Below, piece by piece: positions 57,016 through 64,000 of a stretch of 64,000 bases of DNA (positions are counted from its first letter, which is position 1; the number at the start of each line of letters is the position of its first letter). This DNA comes from Segetibacter sp. GTDB lineage: Bacteria; Bacteroidota; Bacteroidia; Chitinophagales; Chitinophagaceae. The notes under the pieces were generated by a model. The model worked only from the letters and a program-made list of their open reading frames with translations, had not been told where the DNA came from and made no database searches. The stretch covers positions 1-64,000 of the forward strand of contig NZ_JAOQAH010000035.1 in the NCBI RefSeq assembly GCF_025963695.1, in the 5' to 3' direction. Both the position numbers and the translations under genes were made by a program.

Positions 57016-57792
57016 TCACAAGTTTTCGGCAACCATTTCAGCTACATCCATTACACGAACTTCGTTTTCCCTTTCTTTATTTTTTACCCCGTCGGTTAAC
57101 ATGGTGTTGCAAAAAGGGCAAGCTGCAGCAACTATTTGGGCACCTGTACCAATAGCTTCTTGGCTTCGTTCTACGTTTACGTACCGATCACCTTTTTCCT
57201 CTTCTTTAAACATTTGGGCACCACCTGCCCCGCAGCACAACCCGTTGGTACGGCAACGTTTCATTTCTACCAGATCGGCATCTAACGCCTCCAACACTTT
57301 TCTAGGTGCTTCATAAATATTGTTTGAACGCCCCAGGTAGCAGCTATCGTGATAAGTAATTTTTTTGCCTTTAAAGCTTCCGTCTTCCTTCATCTTCACT
57401 TTACCCTCATCAATCAGTTGTTGTAGTAACTGTGTGTGATGAACGACCTGGTAGTTGCCGCCCAACTCAGGATATTCATTCTTTAAAATGTTGAAACAGT
57501 GGGGGCAGGCTGTAACTATTTTTTTAATCTCGTATCCATTTAAAACCTGAATGTTGTTATAAGCAGTCATTTGAAAAAGAAATTCGTTTCCTGCTCTTCT
57601 TGCCGGATCTCCCGAGCAAGCTTCTTCTTTTCCAAGTATAGCGAATTTAATACCCGCATGATCTAAAATAGTGGCAAATGCTTTTGTTATTTTTTGAGCT
57701 CTTTGATCGAAACTTCCTGCACATCCTACCCAAAATAAAATTTCGGGAGTTTCTCCGTTTGCAACCATTTCCGCCATTGTAGGAACATTCAT
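57016..57792 (-). CDS. CCG-domain Fe-S oxidoreductase subunit (HdrB/GlcF-like)
   Basis: 258 residues from the ATG at 57792 (MNVPTMAEMVANGETPEILF, the normal start; a TTG at 57816 is also in frame). Two cysteine-rich CCG modules are present: VGCAGSFDQRAQK ... TACPHCFNILKNEYPE and YHDSCYLGRSNN ... NGLCCGAGGAQMF ... ACPFCNTML. These bind Fe-S clusters in heterodisulfide reductase and glycolate oxidase relatives. The usual partner with a ferredoxin-like 4Fe-4S domain is not seen upstream. It forms a pair with the 172-residue hypothetical gene downstream. Confidence 0.88.
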   Translation of the reverse strand: MNVPTMAEMVANGETPEILFWVGCAGSFDQRAQKITKAFATILDHAGIKFAILGKEEACSGDPARRAGNEFLFQMTAYNNIQVLNGYEIKKIVTACPHCFNILKNEYPELGGNYQVVHHTQLLQQLIDEGKVKMKEDGSFKGKKITYHDSCYLGRSNNIYEAPRKVLEALDADLVEMKRCRTNGLCCGAGGAQMFKEEEKGDRYVNVERSQEAIGTGAQIVAAACPFCNTMLTDGVKNKERENEVRVMDVAEMVAENL

Positions 57793-57966
57793 TTGCTTCA
57801 ATTTTGCGAAAGGCAAAGAAACTATAAATTAATGATGATTGGCTACCCCCGGGGGATGAGATTCGGTTGCGCGCCTTTTACGGAAGAACCGTAACCATTT
57901 ATATATTTAAAAGTAGCTGGAAGTAGTGGTACAATAATTTTTGAAATTTTACATCAACCTCTTATA

Positions 57967-59247
57967 ATGCGACTCCTTACAAAGACTACATTATATTTTC
58001 TTATAGCAATGGTGCCTTTGCTGTTTGCCGCAGGGTTTTTCTTGTACCGCGGATTTAGTGACGAAATGAATGATAGGATGGATGCGGAGCTGATGTCGGA
58101 AGAAATTCAATGGCTCAGGTACTTACAAACAGAGGCGGACAATGGCGCTACATTCGTCTTGAGGACTCCTGAAATTGTTATTGCTCCTGTTAACGCTCCT
58201 TTAACCGATTTTCCAAAAATAGCTGATACTTACGGATCGACTCCTAATGACAGGACTCTTTACAGGCAACTAACCCATACTGTTCCAATAAACGGAATAA
58301 GCTATTTAATAAAAATACGCAGAACACAGGAACAGAAGGTAGCTATGAAAGCCAACGTTACAAGAATAATGCTTGTTGTTTTTGCTGGCTTATTTGTAGC
58401 CACCTTGCTTTTTACCTGGCTCATTAGCAAAAGCCTTTGGAAGCCATTTCGTCTTTCTCTTAAAAAAATAAGAGAGGCAGAATTGCAAAAAATGGAAGCT
58501 GTTCGGTTTGAAAATAGCGACATAGTTGAATTTAATGAACTGAATGCATCGTTAAACGTAATGACTGATAAGGTCTATAGTGATTATGTGACTATGAAAG
58601 AATTTACCGAAAATGCAGCGCATGAAATGCAAACCCCCCTGGCTGTAGCCCAAAGTAAGATGGAATTGTTACTACAGGACACAAACCTAACGGACAGCCA
58701 GGTACAGGCAATAATAGATACCGGCACAGCACTAAGCAGATTGAGTAAGTTGAACCAATCGTTATTATTATTAGCTAAAATCGAAAACAACCAATATGAA
58801 ACAAATGAATTGATAAGTCTCACAGATGTTACACAGAAGTATCTGAAGCTTTTCGAGGAGGTTATTAAAGACAAACAAGTAGAGATAAAGACAAATTTTC
58901 CAGGCAATTTTCAAGTAAGGCTTCATCCTCTATTAGCAGATTCTTTAATAAGTAATTTATTGGGAAACGCGGTTAAGTACAACTTTAGGGGCGGAAGTAT
59001 TTCGATAAAAGTAACCGCAAACGAATACGCTATCAGTAATACCAGCCAGCTACCGGGCATAGAGGAAAAGCAATTATTTAAACGGTTTAATAAGTCTAAA
59101 ACAAGCAGCGATACTTCTAATGGTTTGGGATTAGCTATTGTAAAAAAAATATGTGATACGCACCAACTGGCTATTACTTATAGGGTTGAGGACAACGTGC
59201 ATGCTTTTATGGTGCAGCCAAAAATGATTGATGATAAACGAAAATGA
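57967..59247 (+). CDS. Orphan sensor histidine kinase (two-TM, HAMP)
   Basis: 426-residue inner membrane kinase. TM1 about 8-28, periplasmic part to 132, TM2 about 133-153, HAMP-like linker, HisKA with His219 in AAHEMQTPLAVAQSK, and HATPase with LLGNAVKYN and NGLGLAIVKKI (N- and G-boxes). The HATPase is short in its central part. No response regulator gene lies next to it, so the partner is unknown. Convergent with a DUF4197 gene. Confidence 0.87.
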   Translation: MRLLTKTTLYFLIAMVPLLFAAGFFLYRGFSDEMNDRMDAELMSEEIQWLRYLQTEADNGATFVLRTPEIVIAPVNAPLTDFPKIADTYGSTPNDRTLYRQLTHTVPINGISYLIKIRRTQEQKVAMKANVTRIMLVVFAGLFVATLLFTWLISKSLWKPFRLSLKKIREAELQKMEAVRFENSDIVEFNELNASLNVMTDKVYSDYVTMKEFTENAAHEMQTPLAVAQSKMELLLQDTNLTDSQVQAIIDTGTALSRLSKLNQSLLLLAKIENNQYETNELISLTDVTQKYLKLFEEVIKDKQVEIKTNFPGNFQVRLHPLLADSLISNLLGNAVKYNFRGGSISIKVTANEYAISNTSQLPGIEEKQLFKRFNKSKTSSDTSNGLGLAIVKKICDTHQLAITYRVEDNVHAFMVQPKMIDDKRK

Positions 59248-59303
59248 AATTGTTAGATATATTCTTACATGTTTTTTTAAAGAGCAGGCTGGCCTAAATA
59301 ATA

Positions 59304-59345
59304 AGAGCAAAATGAATAAACTCTAAAGACTATTCATTTTGCTCT
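59304..59345. terminator. Bidirectional terminator between kinase and DUF4197 genes
   Basis: A 15-bp perfect stem AGAGCAAAATGAATA (59304-59318) / TATTCATTTTGCTCT (59331-59345) with a 12-nt loop, between convergent genes. T-rich ends are weak. Confidence 0.7.
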
Positions 59346-59391
59346 GTTATTACTGGGAGAACGGTGACTTTAAATCATAAGAGGGCTTCAA

Positions 59392-60078
59392 CTATTGCTG
59401 GTTCCAGTTCTTTGAAAACACATTCTGTAAAAGTGAAGTTGTTCTTGCAGACGCATCACTTCTTACCTGTACCTCTTTTTCGGCTATTTTACGAAACATG
59501 GCTTCACTAACAGCGCCTGCCATTAGGGTAGCTAAGTCTAGGTTTAATTTATTTCCGGCCAGCGCTTTTACGGGCTTAATAATATTATTCCATTGTTCAT
59601 TTATTTTATACTCATCTAAAGCTGCTTGCATTACTGGTCTTATTGATTGTCTAAGATTACTACCAGCAGAACTTCTCAGATAATCAGTAGCGGAAGTGCC
59701 ACCATTTTTAATTATCCGAATAGCATCAGTAAATGTCAGGTTATTAATGCTGTTTACAAAAATAGGTGTAGCAGCAGTTGCAGACTTTTGTGCTGCGTTA
59801 CTTAATGTTGTTGTGAAGCGGTCTACTTCGCTTGTAAGGCCAAGCGTATTTATTGTGTTTAAAGTTTTGCTGACAGACTCGGGAAGAAGAGTTGAAAGAA
59901 TAGTTTCTTTACTAAATGCGCCTGAAAGGTTTTCTCTGGTGCCTAAGTCTAACATTTGGCGTATTGCCGATGCAGCATCAGCTTCAGTAAGGTTGTATCC
60001 TAAAGATTTCAAGGTGCCGCAGGAATAAGAGAAGGGCAATAATAGGATCAGGAAGATGGGGAGAAGAATTTTTTTCAT
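59392..60078 (-). CDS. DUF4197 lipoprotein (paralogue 2)
   Basis: 228 residues from the ATG at 60078; the frame is open to 60105, but the signal MKKILLPIFLILLLPFSYSC ends in the lipobox Cys20. DUF4197 body: ASAIRQMLDLGTRENLS, KSATAATPIFVNSINNLTFT, DAIRIIKNGGTSATDYLRSS and SIRPVMQAALDEYKINEQWN. The family is shared with the gene at 27074, but that one lacks the lipid anchor. Function unknown. Confidence 0.88.
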   Translation of the reverse strand: MKKILLPIFLILLLPFSYSCGTLKSLGYNLTEADAASAIRQMLDLGTRENLSGAFSKETILSTLLPESVSKTLNTINTLGLTSEVDRFTTTLSNAAQKSATAATPIFVNSINNLTFTDAIRIIKNGGTSATDYLRSSAGSNLRQSIRPVMQAALDEYKINEQWNNIIKPVKALAGNKLNLDLATLMAGAVSEAMFRKIAEKEVQVRSDASARTTSLLQNVFSKNWNQQ

Positions 60079-60625
60079 GGTATTTTTTTTATAAGTATCA
60101 ACCAATTAGTGGTTTGACGTAGCGTAAGAAAATAGCTTGCCGAAAAAGAAATATGGTTTGTTAAAATAACGTTGTAAGAAAGTGTAATCGCGCAATAAAC
60201 GGAAGAATCAAACTGAAGTATAGGAGCGTCTTAATTTAAATCAAGTATGTAAAGGCAATAAGAAATTTTTTAGATAGTATGAGGTAGCTATTTTTAACAA
60301 GCTAGCATTATAACGGTTTACGAACTCAATTGTGCGAAACAGAGCAGGAGCTTTCCGTTAAGAGTTTCAAAAGAGGTTAAAGGAATACTTCTGTTTTTTT
60401 AAAAAAGAGTTGCAACTGGAAACTAAAAGGTTATAGAAGAAGTAGGCTCAGAAGTTTTTGTTTATTTAGTTAAAGAATATATAAGTGTTTTGCTTAAGTT
60501 GTTCGTGGGAATTTGAAGGTGTACCTTACACCCGTTTTCCAGCAATAAGTACCGTTTCTGGTACAACCGTTCCCTAGTTTGTTTTTTTATAAATATATTT
60601 GATCCACGTAACATTAAAATTGTCT
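60079..60625. other. 547-bp intergenic region without gene
   Basis: Divergent gap between the DUF4197 lipoprotein and the L,D-transpeptidase. No dispersed repeat. Two small hairpins lie near the transpeptidase start (GGTGT/ACACC at 60518-60532 and GTACC/GGTAC at 60549-60564), role unknown. Confidence 0.5.
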
Positions 60626-61387
60626 ATGCGTAAGAAATTGTATGTTTTGTTAGCTTCTGCCCTGGTTATCAATTTTCTTTTTGTATACGCCACTACCGGA
60701 CCATACGATACTATTCCAACAGTTTCAAATTCGTCCATTAAGATTGACAATTCCGATACTGGTATTATAGAAAATGATGTTCCTGTTAAAAACATTTCTT
60801 TGTACGACAGTTTACAATTGAACCAATTGAATTTGTCGCGCAATGCCTTCAACTATGCTATGAAGGGCTATAATCATTTGCTTTCTTCTGGCAGGCTGAA
60901 TAACACTAATTTAATTTCAATAGTAGACTTTAGTCTGCCTTCGAGCAAGAAGCGTTTATTTATTGTTGATTTAAAAAAGAAAGAGGTAGTTTATAATACT
61001 TATGTAGCTCATGGAAGAAACTCTGGAAAAGAAATGGCAAGCCAATTTTCAAATGAGCCTGAAAGCAATAAGAGTAGTCTGGGTCTTTATATAACAGGTG
61101 GAACTTACATTGGTAAACATGGTTTTTCTCTTCATTTATTGGGGCAGGAAAAAGGAATTAATGATAATGCAAATAGCAGGGCTATTGTAATGCATAGCGC
61201 AGCTTATGTTAGCGAAAGTGCTATCAGGATGCAGGGTTTTATCGGACGTAGCCTTGGTTGTCCTGCACTTCCTGAAAATTTACATAAGCCAATTATCGAA
61301 AAAATTAAAAATGGTAGTTGTTTGTTTCTTTATAGTCCTGATAAATCTTACGCTATGCATTCTGCTATAGCAAAGAAAGTAGCTTAA
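60626..61387 (+). CDS. L,D-transpeptidase catalytic-domain family protein
   Basis: 253 residues from the ATG at 60626 (a TTG at 60599 is also in frame); N-terminal membrane anchor or signal (LYVLLASALVINFLFVYA). The catalytic part is the YkuD-like type 2 form: SRAIVMHSAAYVSE and GRSLGCPALPENLH, with catalytic Cys212 and the preceding His. These enzymes form 3-3 cross-links or attach proteins to peptidoglycan in the periplasm. Own terminator downstream. Confidence 0.9.
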   Translation: MRKKLYVLLASALVINFLFVYATTGPYDTIPTVSNSSIKIDNSDTGIIENDVPVKNISLYDSLQLNQLNLSRNAFNYAMKGYNHLLSSGRLNNTNLISIVDFSLPSSKKRLFIVDLKKKEVVYNTYVAHGRNSGKEMASQFSNEPESNKSSLGLYITGGTYIGKHGFSLHLLGQEKGINDNANSRAIVMHSAAYVSESAIRMQGFIGRSLGCPALPENLHKPIIEKIKNGSCLFLYSPDKSYAMHSAIAKKVA

Positions 61388-61410
61388 TAAATTCCTTCTA
61401 TAAAATAATT

Positions 61411-61446
61411 AAAAGAGCTGGTCATATAAGACCGGCTCTTTTTTTA
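61411..61446 (+). terminator. Intrinsic terminator after the L,D-transpeptidase gene
   Basis: The stem AAAAGAGCTGGTC / GACCGGCTCTTTT (one wobble), 6-nt loop, is followed by a run of T. It begins 24 bp after the stop. Confidence 0.88.
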
Positions 61447-61601
61447 CATATTAATCTTGCACTCCCACTACCATTGCGGAGCCGGGGAAAACGTGCCACC
61501 TGCTTTTTCGATAGTAGTGGCATTAACTTTTTGAATCATATAATTGAAATACGTTTGGTCTGTTTTAATTATTTTCGCGGCTAATAAATCAATCAAGCTT
61601 A

Positions 61602-64000
61602 ATGAACGATACTTCAATGTTAGATGAAGACGAATCTACCGCATTTGGCGGCACTTCTTCCGAAGGAAATTCTGCAAACAGAAGCAAAGAAAATGAGCGG
61701 GTTAAACCGGCTGAAGAGGCTGTAAAGAAAAAGACAACGAAGGCTTTAAAGGAACCTGCCAAGGTAGATAAAGCCCCGGCTCGTAAAATGTCAATTAAAA
61801 AGACAGCTCCTGAAAAGTCAACTGAAAAGAAAGAACAAGCTGTAGTACCACCACCTGCTAAACCAAAGAAAGCCGTAGCAGCTAAAAAGCAGTTGCAAGT
61901 TAAAGAACCAAAGTCGTCAAAAGCAATAAAGCAGGCAAGTGTTGAGAAGCAACCTGAAGAGTCTGGCCGTGAAGAGGGATTAGTTGAGCAAAAAATAGAA
62001 GAGGCACAAATAGAACAAATTCAACCTGATGCCCAAACCGAAGTAGTGGTTGGAGAGGAAGCAATAAATTTTGTTTCTGCTGACGCAAACGGCTCCGTTT
62101 TACGTAAAATAACTTTTCAAATAAAGTTTCAAACAGTTATAGGACAGTCACTTCTTGTTTCAGGTAGTCATGCTTTGTTTGGTAATAACGATCTTGAAAA
62201 AGCTTTTCCTTTAAGTTATTTAAATGAAAATTATTGGTTTGGGACAGTTGAAATGCCGGAAGGGCAACCTTTAACTGGCGATGTTACTTACAATTATGTT
62301 TTAAAGAACGCGGAAGGAAGGATTTCGGTGGAGTGGGGAACGGACAAGGTTATTACCTCCAACTTTTTTGACAGAGAAGAACTTTTATTAATAGACTCAT
62401 GGAATCCGTCCTCCCTAATAGAAAATACTTACTATACGGAACCATTTCAAGAAGTTTTGTTGAAAGAAAATTATACAGAGCTGGAAGCAGTTGTTCAAGA
62501 AAAAGTAACGCATATTTTTCGGGCTAAAGCGCCGTTACTTGCAAAAGGGCAGGCGTTATGTATTATTGGGTCAGTAGCAGAACTAGGGGAGTGGAATATA
62601 GAGAAGCCTTTATTACTTGCAAGAAAGCCAGAAGAAGTATGGCATTCTATTTCGCTGGATCTGTCTGAGGCTGTTTTTCCCTTGAGTTATAAGTATGGCG
62701 TTTTTGACATAAATACCAATACGTTTACAGGGTTTGAAACCGGGAACAACCGGGTTATTTACGACGGCGCTTCCGATAAATTAACTGTTGTTTCTGATGG
62801 TTTTGCTGCTATTTCTACTAATCCCTATAAAGGTGCCGGCGTAGCCATCCCTGTTTTTAGTTTAAGAAGTGCTGACAGTTTTGGAGTGGGAGAGTTCCGT
62901 GACTTAAAGTTGATGGTTGACTGGGCAAAACAGGTAGGTTTAAAGCTGGTTCAGCTTCTTCCGGTAAATGATACCACGGCTACGCACACTTTTACAGACA
63001 GTTATCCTTATGCAGCCATTTCCGCCTTTGCTTTACATCCCTTATACCTCCATTTGCCGGCGATTGTTGACAAAGAAAACCAGGCATTATTAGCAGCATT
63101 ACACGATCAGCAAGCTGAACTTAATAGTAAAACCGATGTAGATTATGTAGAAGTTATGCGGGTTAAGTGGGACCTGATAAAACAGGTATTTCCTTCGCAA
63201 AAGGAACTAACCTTCAAGAGCCCTGACTTTAATGCCTTTTTTGACGAAAACTCGCATTGGTTAATTCCTTATGCGGCCTTTTCCTATTTTAGAGAGCAGA
63301 ACAAGACCGCAGATTTCAACCAATGGCAATCAAATCAAGAATTTGATGCGCAAGAAATAAATGAACTCGCGGGATCTCCTTTAAACGCAGACGAGCAGAT
63401 CAGCGTTTACTATTACATCCAGTATCATTTACACCTACAACTGAATGATGCAACAACTTATGCTCACAAAAACGGAATTATTGTAAAAGGCGATATCCCA
63501 ATAGGCATCTATCGTAATAGTTGCGACGCCTGGCAGCAGCCCGAATTGTTTTATATGGATATGCAGGCAGGAGCTCCTCCCGACGATTTTGCTGTGAAAG
63601 GACAAAATTGGGGTTTTCCGACCTACAATTGGCAACGCATGCGTGAAGATGGTTTTAGTTGGTGGAAGAAACGCTTTACCCAAATGAGCTACTATTTCGA
63701 TGCGTTTAGAATAGACCATATTCTTGGTTTTTTCCGCATTTGGAGTATTCCCATGAATGCAGTAGAAGGAATAATGGGACATTTTGTTCCTGCAATACCT
63801 GTACATATTAATGAACTTGTAGGAAGGGGAATTTCATTTAGCTATGAAAGGCTTTGCGCTCCATTTATCAATGATACAGTGCTAAACCAAAATTTTTCCG
63901 GGGATGTTCAAATTGTTACAGCACAGTTTCTTGAACCTTCGTCAACAGGTACTTACACCTTGAAACCAGCGTTTGATACTCAAAAAAAAGTAGAAGATTA
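61602..64000 (+). CDS. malQ: 4-alpha-glucanotransferase, DPE2-like (3' end outside window)
   Basis: GH77 amylomaltase that transfers maltooligosaccharide units; the frame is open from the ATG at 61602 to the window edge (799 codons, no stop). The first ~165 residues are an unusual Lys/Ala/Pro/Glu-rich stretch with no fold. Two starch-binding CBM20 domains follow (about 168-255, RKITFQIKFQTVIGQSLLVS; about 302-395, VTHIFRAKAPLLAKGQALCI), then GH77 from about 411 (AGVAIPVFSLRSADSFGVGE) with KGDIPIG and the nucleophile Asp705 in FRIDHILGFFR. The two CBM20 modules match DPE2-type enzymes. Confidence 0.93.
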   Translation, partial: MNDTSMLDEDESTAFGGTSSEGNSANRSKENERVKPAEEAVKKKTTKALKEPAKVDKAPARKMSIKKTAPEKSTEKKEQAVVPPPAKPKKAVAAKKQLQVKEPKSSKAIKQASVEKQPEESGREEGLVEQKIEEAQIEQIQPDAQTEVVVGEEAINFVSADANGSVLRKITFQIKFQTVIGQSLLVSGSHALFGNNDLEKAFPLSYLNENYWFGTVEMPEGQPLTGDVTYNYVLKNAEGRISVEWGTDKVITSNFFDREELLLIDSWNPSSLIENTYYTEPFQEVLLKENYTELEAVVQEKVTHIFRAKAPLLAKGQALCIIGSVAELGEWNIEKPLLLARKPEEVWHSISLDLSEAVFPLSYKYGVFDINTNTFTGFETGNNRVIYDGASDKLTVVSDGFAAISTNPYKGAGVAIPVFSLRSADSFGVGEFRDLKLMVDWAKQVGLKLVQLLPVNDTTATHTFTDSYPYAAISAFALHPLYLHLPAIVDKENQALLAALHDQQAELNSKTDVDYVEVMRVKWDLIKQVFPSQKELTFKSPDFNAFFDENSHWLIPYAAFSYFREQNKTADFNQWQSNQEFDAQEINELAGSPLNADEQISVYYYIQYHLHLQLNDATTYAHKNGIIVKGDIPIGIYRNSCDAWQQPELFYMDMQAGAPPDDFAVKGQNWGFPTYNWQRMREDGFSWWKKRFTQMSYYFDAFRIDHILGFFRIWSIPMNAVEGIMGHFVPAIPVHINELVGRGISFSYERLCAPFINDTVLNQNFSGDVQIVTAQFLEPSSTGTYTLKPAFDTQKKVED

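Noticed and set aside
1..64000. tRNA, rRNA, tmRNA or other structured RNA genes in the longer gaps.
   Set aside because: No cloverleaf-like sequence, CCA-ending stem or rRNA segment was recognised by eye; a covariance-model search would be needed to exclude divergent cases.

Overview
The window is about 64 kb of a moderately AT-rich chromosome from a member of the Bacteroidota, most likely family Chitinophagaceae or a close relative (inference from gene content; no marker RNA is present). Supporting signs are a type IX secretion (T9SS) C-terminal sorting domain, futalosine-route menaquinone synthesis (mqnA), YpdA, DUF4197 and DUF3078 proteins, SusE-free but lipoprotein-rich envelope genes, a DPE2-like 4-alpha-glucanotransferase with two starch-binding domains, very few Shine-Dalgarno sequences, and an spc ribosomal operon with secY followed by map. 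No rRNA, tRNA, insertion sequence, prophage or CRISPR array was seen.

Layout. 1-6570: end of the S10/spc ribosomal operon (rplX partial, rplE, rpsN, rpsH, rplF, rplR, rpsE, rpmD, rplO, secY, map), with hairpin terminators after rplO, secY and map; the usual following block infA-rpmJ-rpsM-rpsK-rpsD-rpoA-rplQ is absent. 6700-28000: mixed single genes and short pairs: a flavoprotein, a periplasmic cytochrome c plus beta-propeller lipoprotein pair, a T9SS cargo protein, a Crp/Fnr regulator, a GNAT plus class V aminotransferase pair, an M23 peptidase, a YaiO-like barrel, two Tat-exported Gfo/Idh/MocA oxidoreductases, an M13 peptidase, a CotH-like protein, a single-domain response regulator, a glutaminyl cyclase and a DUF4197 protein. 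28000-35500: a two-gene signalling operon made of a 2048-residue soluble poly-HAMP hybrid histidine kinase and a receiver-kinase. 36000-44800: clpB, a SpoIIAA-like protein, a sphingomyelin-synthase-like membrane enzyme, a DUF1080 hydrolase, ypdA, purB, mqnA. 44900-50700: a minus-strand surface polysaccharide cluster (YfhO-like membrane protein and three glycosyltransferases). 50700-64000: a queuosine-precursor transporter pair, PepSY-like membrane protein, lpdA, DUF3078, an Fe-S protein pair, an orphan sensor kinase, a second DUF4197 protein, an L,D-transpeptidase and malQ, which runs off the end.

The most striking unexplained signal is a dispersed short repeat. A 20-bp core, consensus GTTGYGTCRCWCNCTTGTAC, occurs at least 12 times (roughly every 5 kb), in both orientations, always between genes and in convergent, divergent and tandem gaps alike. 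Its inner 7 bp form an odd dyad (GTGTCAC or GCGTCGC) in which the two variable positions change together, so the symmetry is kept. This looks like a constrained chromosomal repeat or protein-binding element rather than an ordinary promoter, and it is what I would follow up first.
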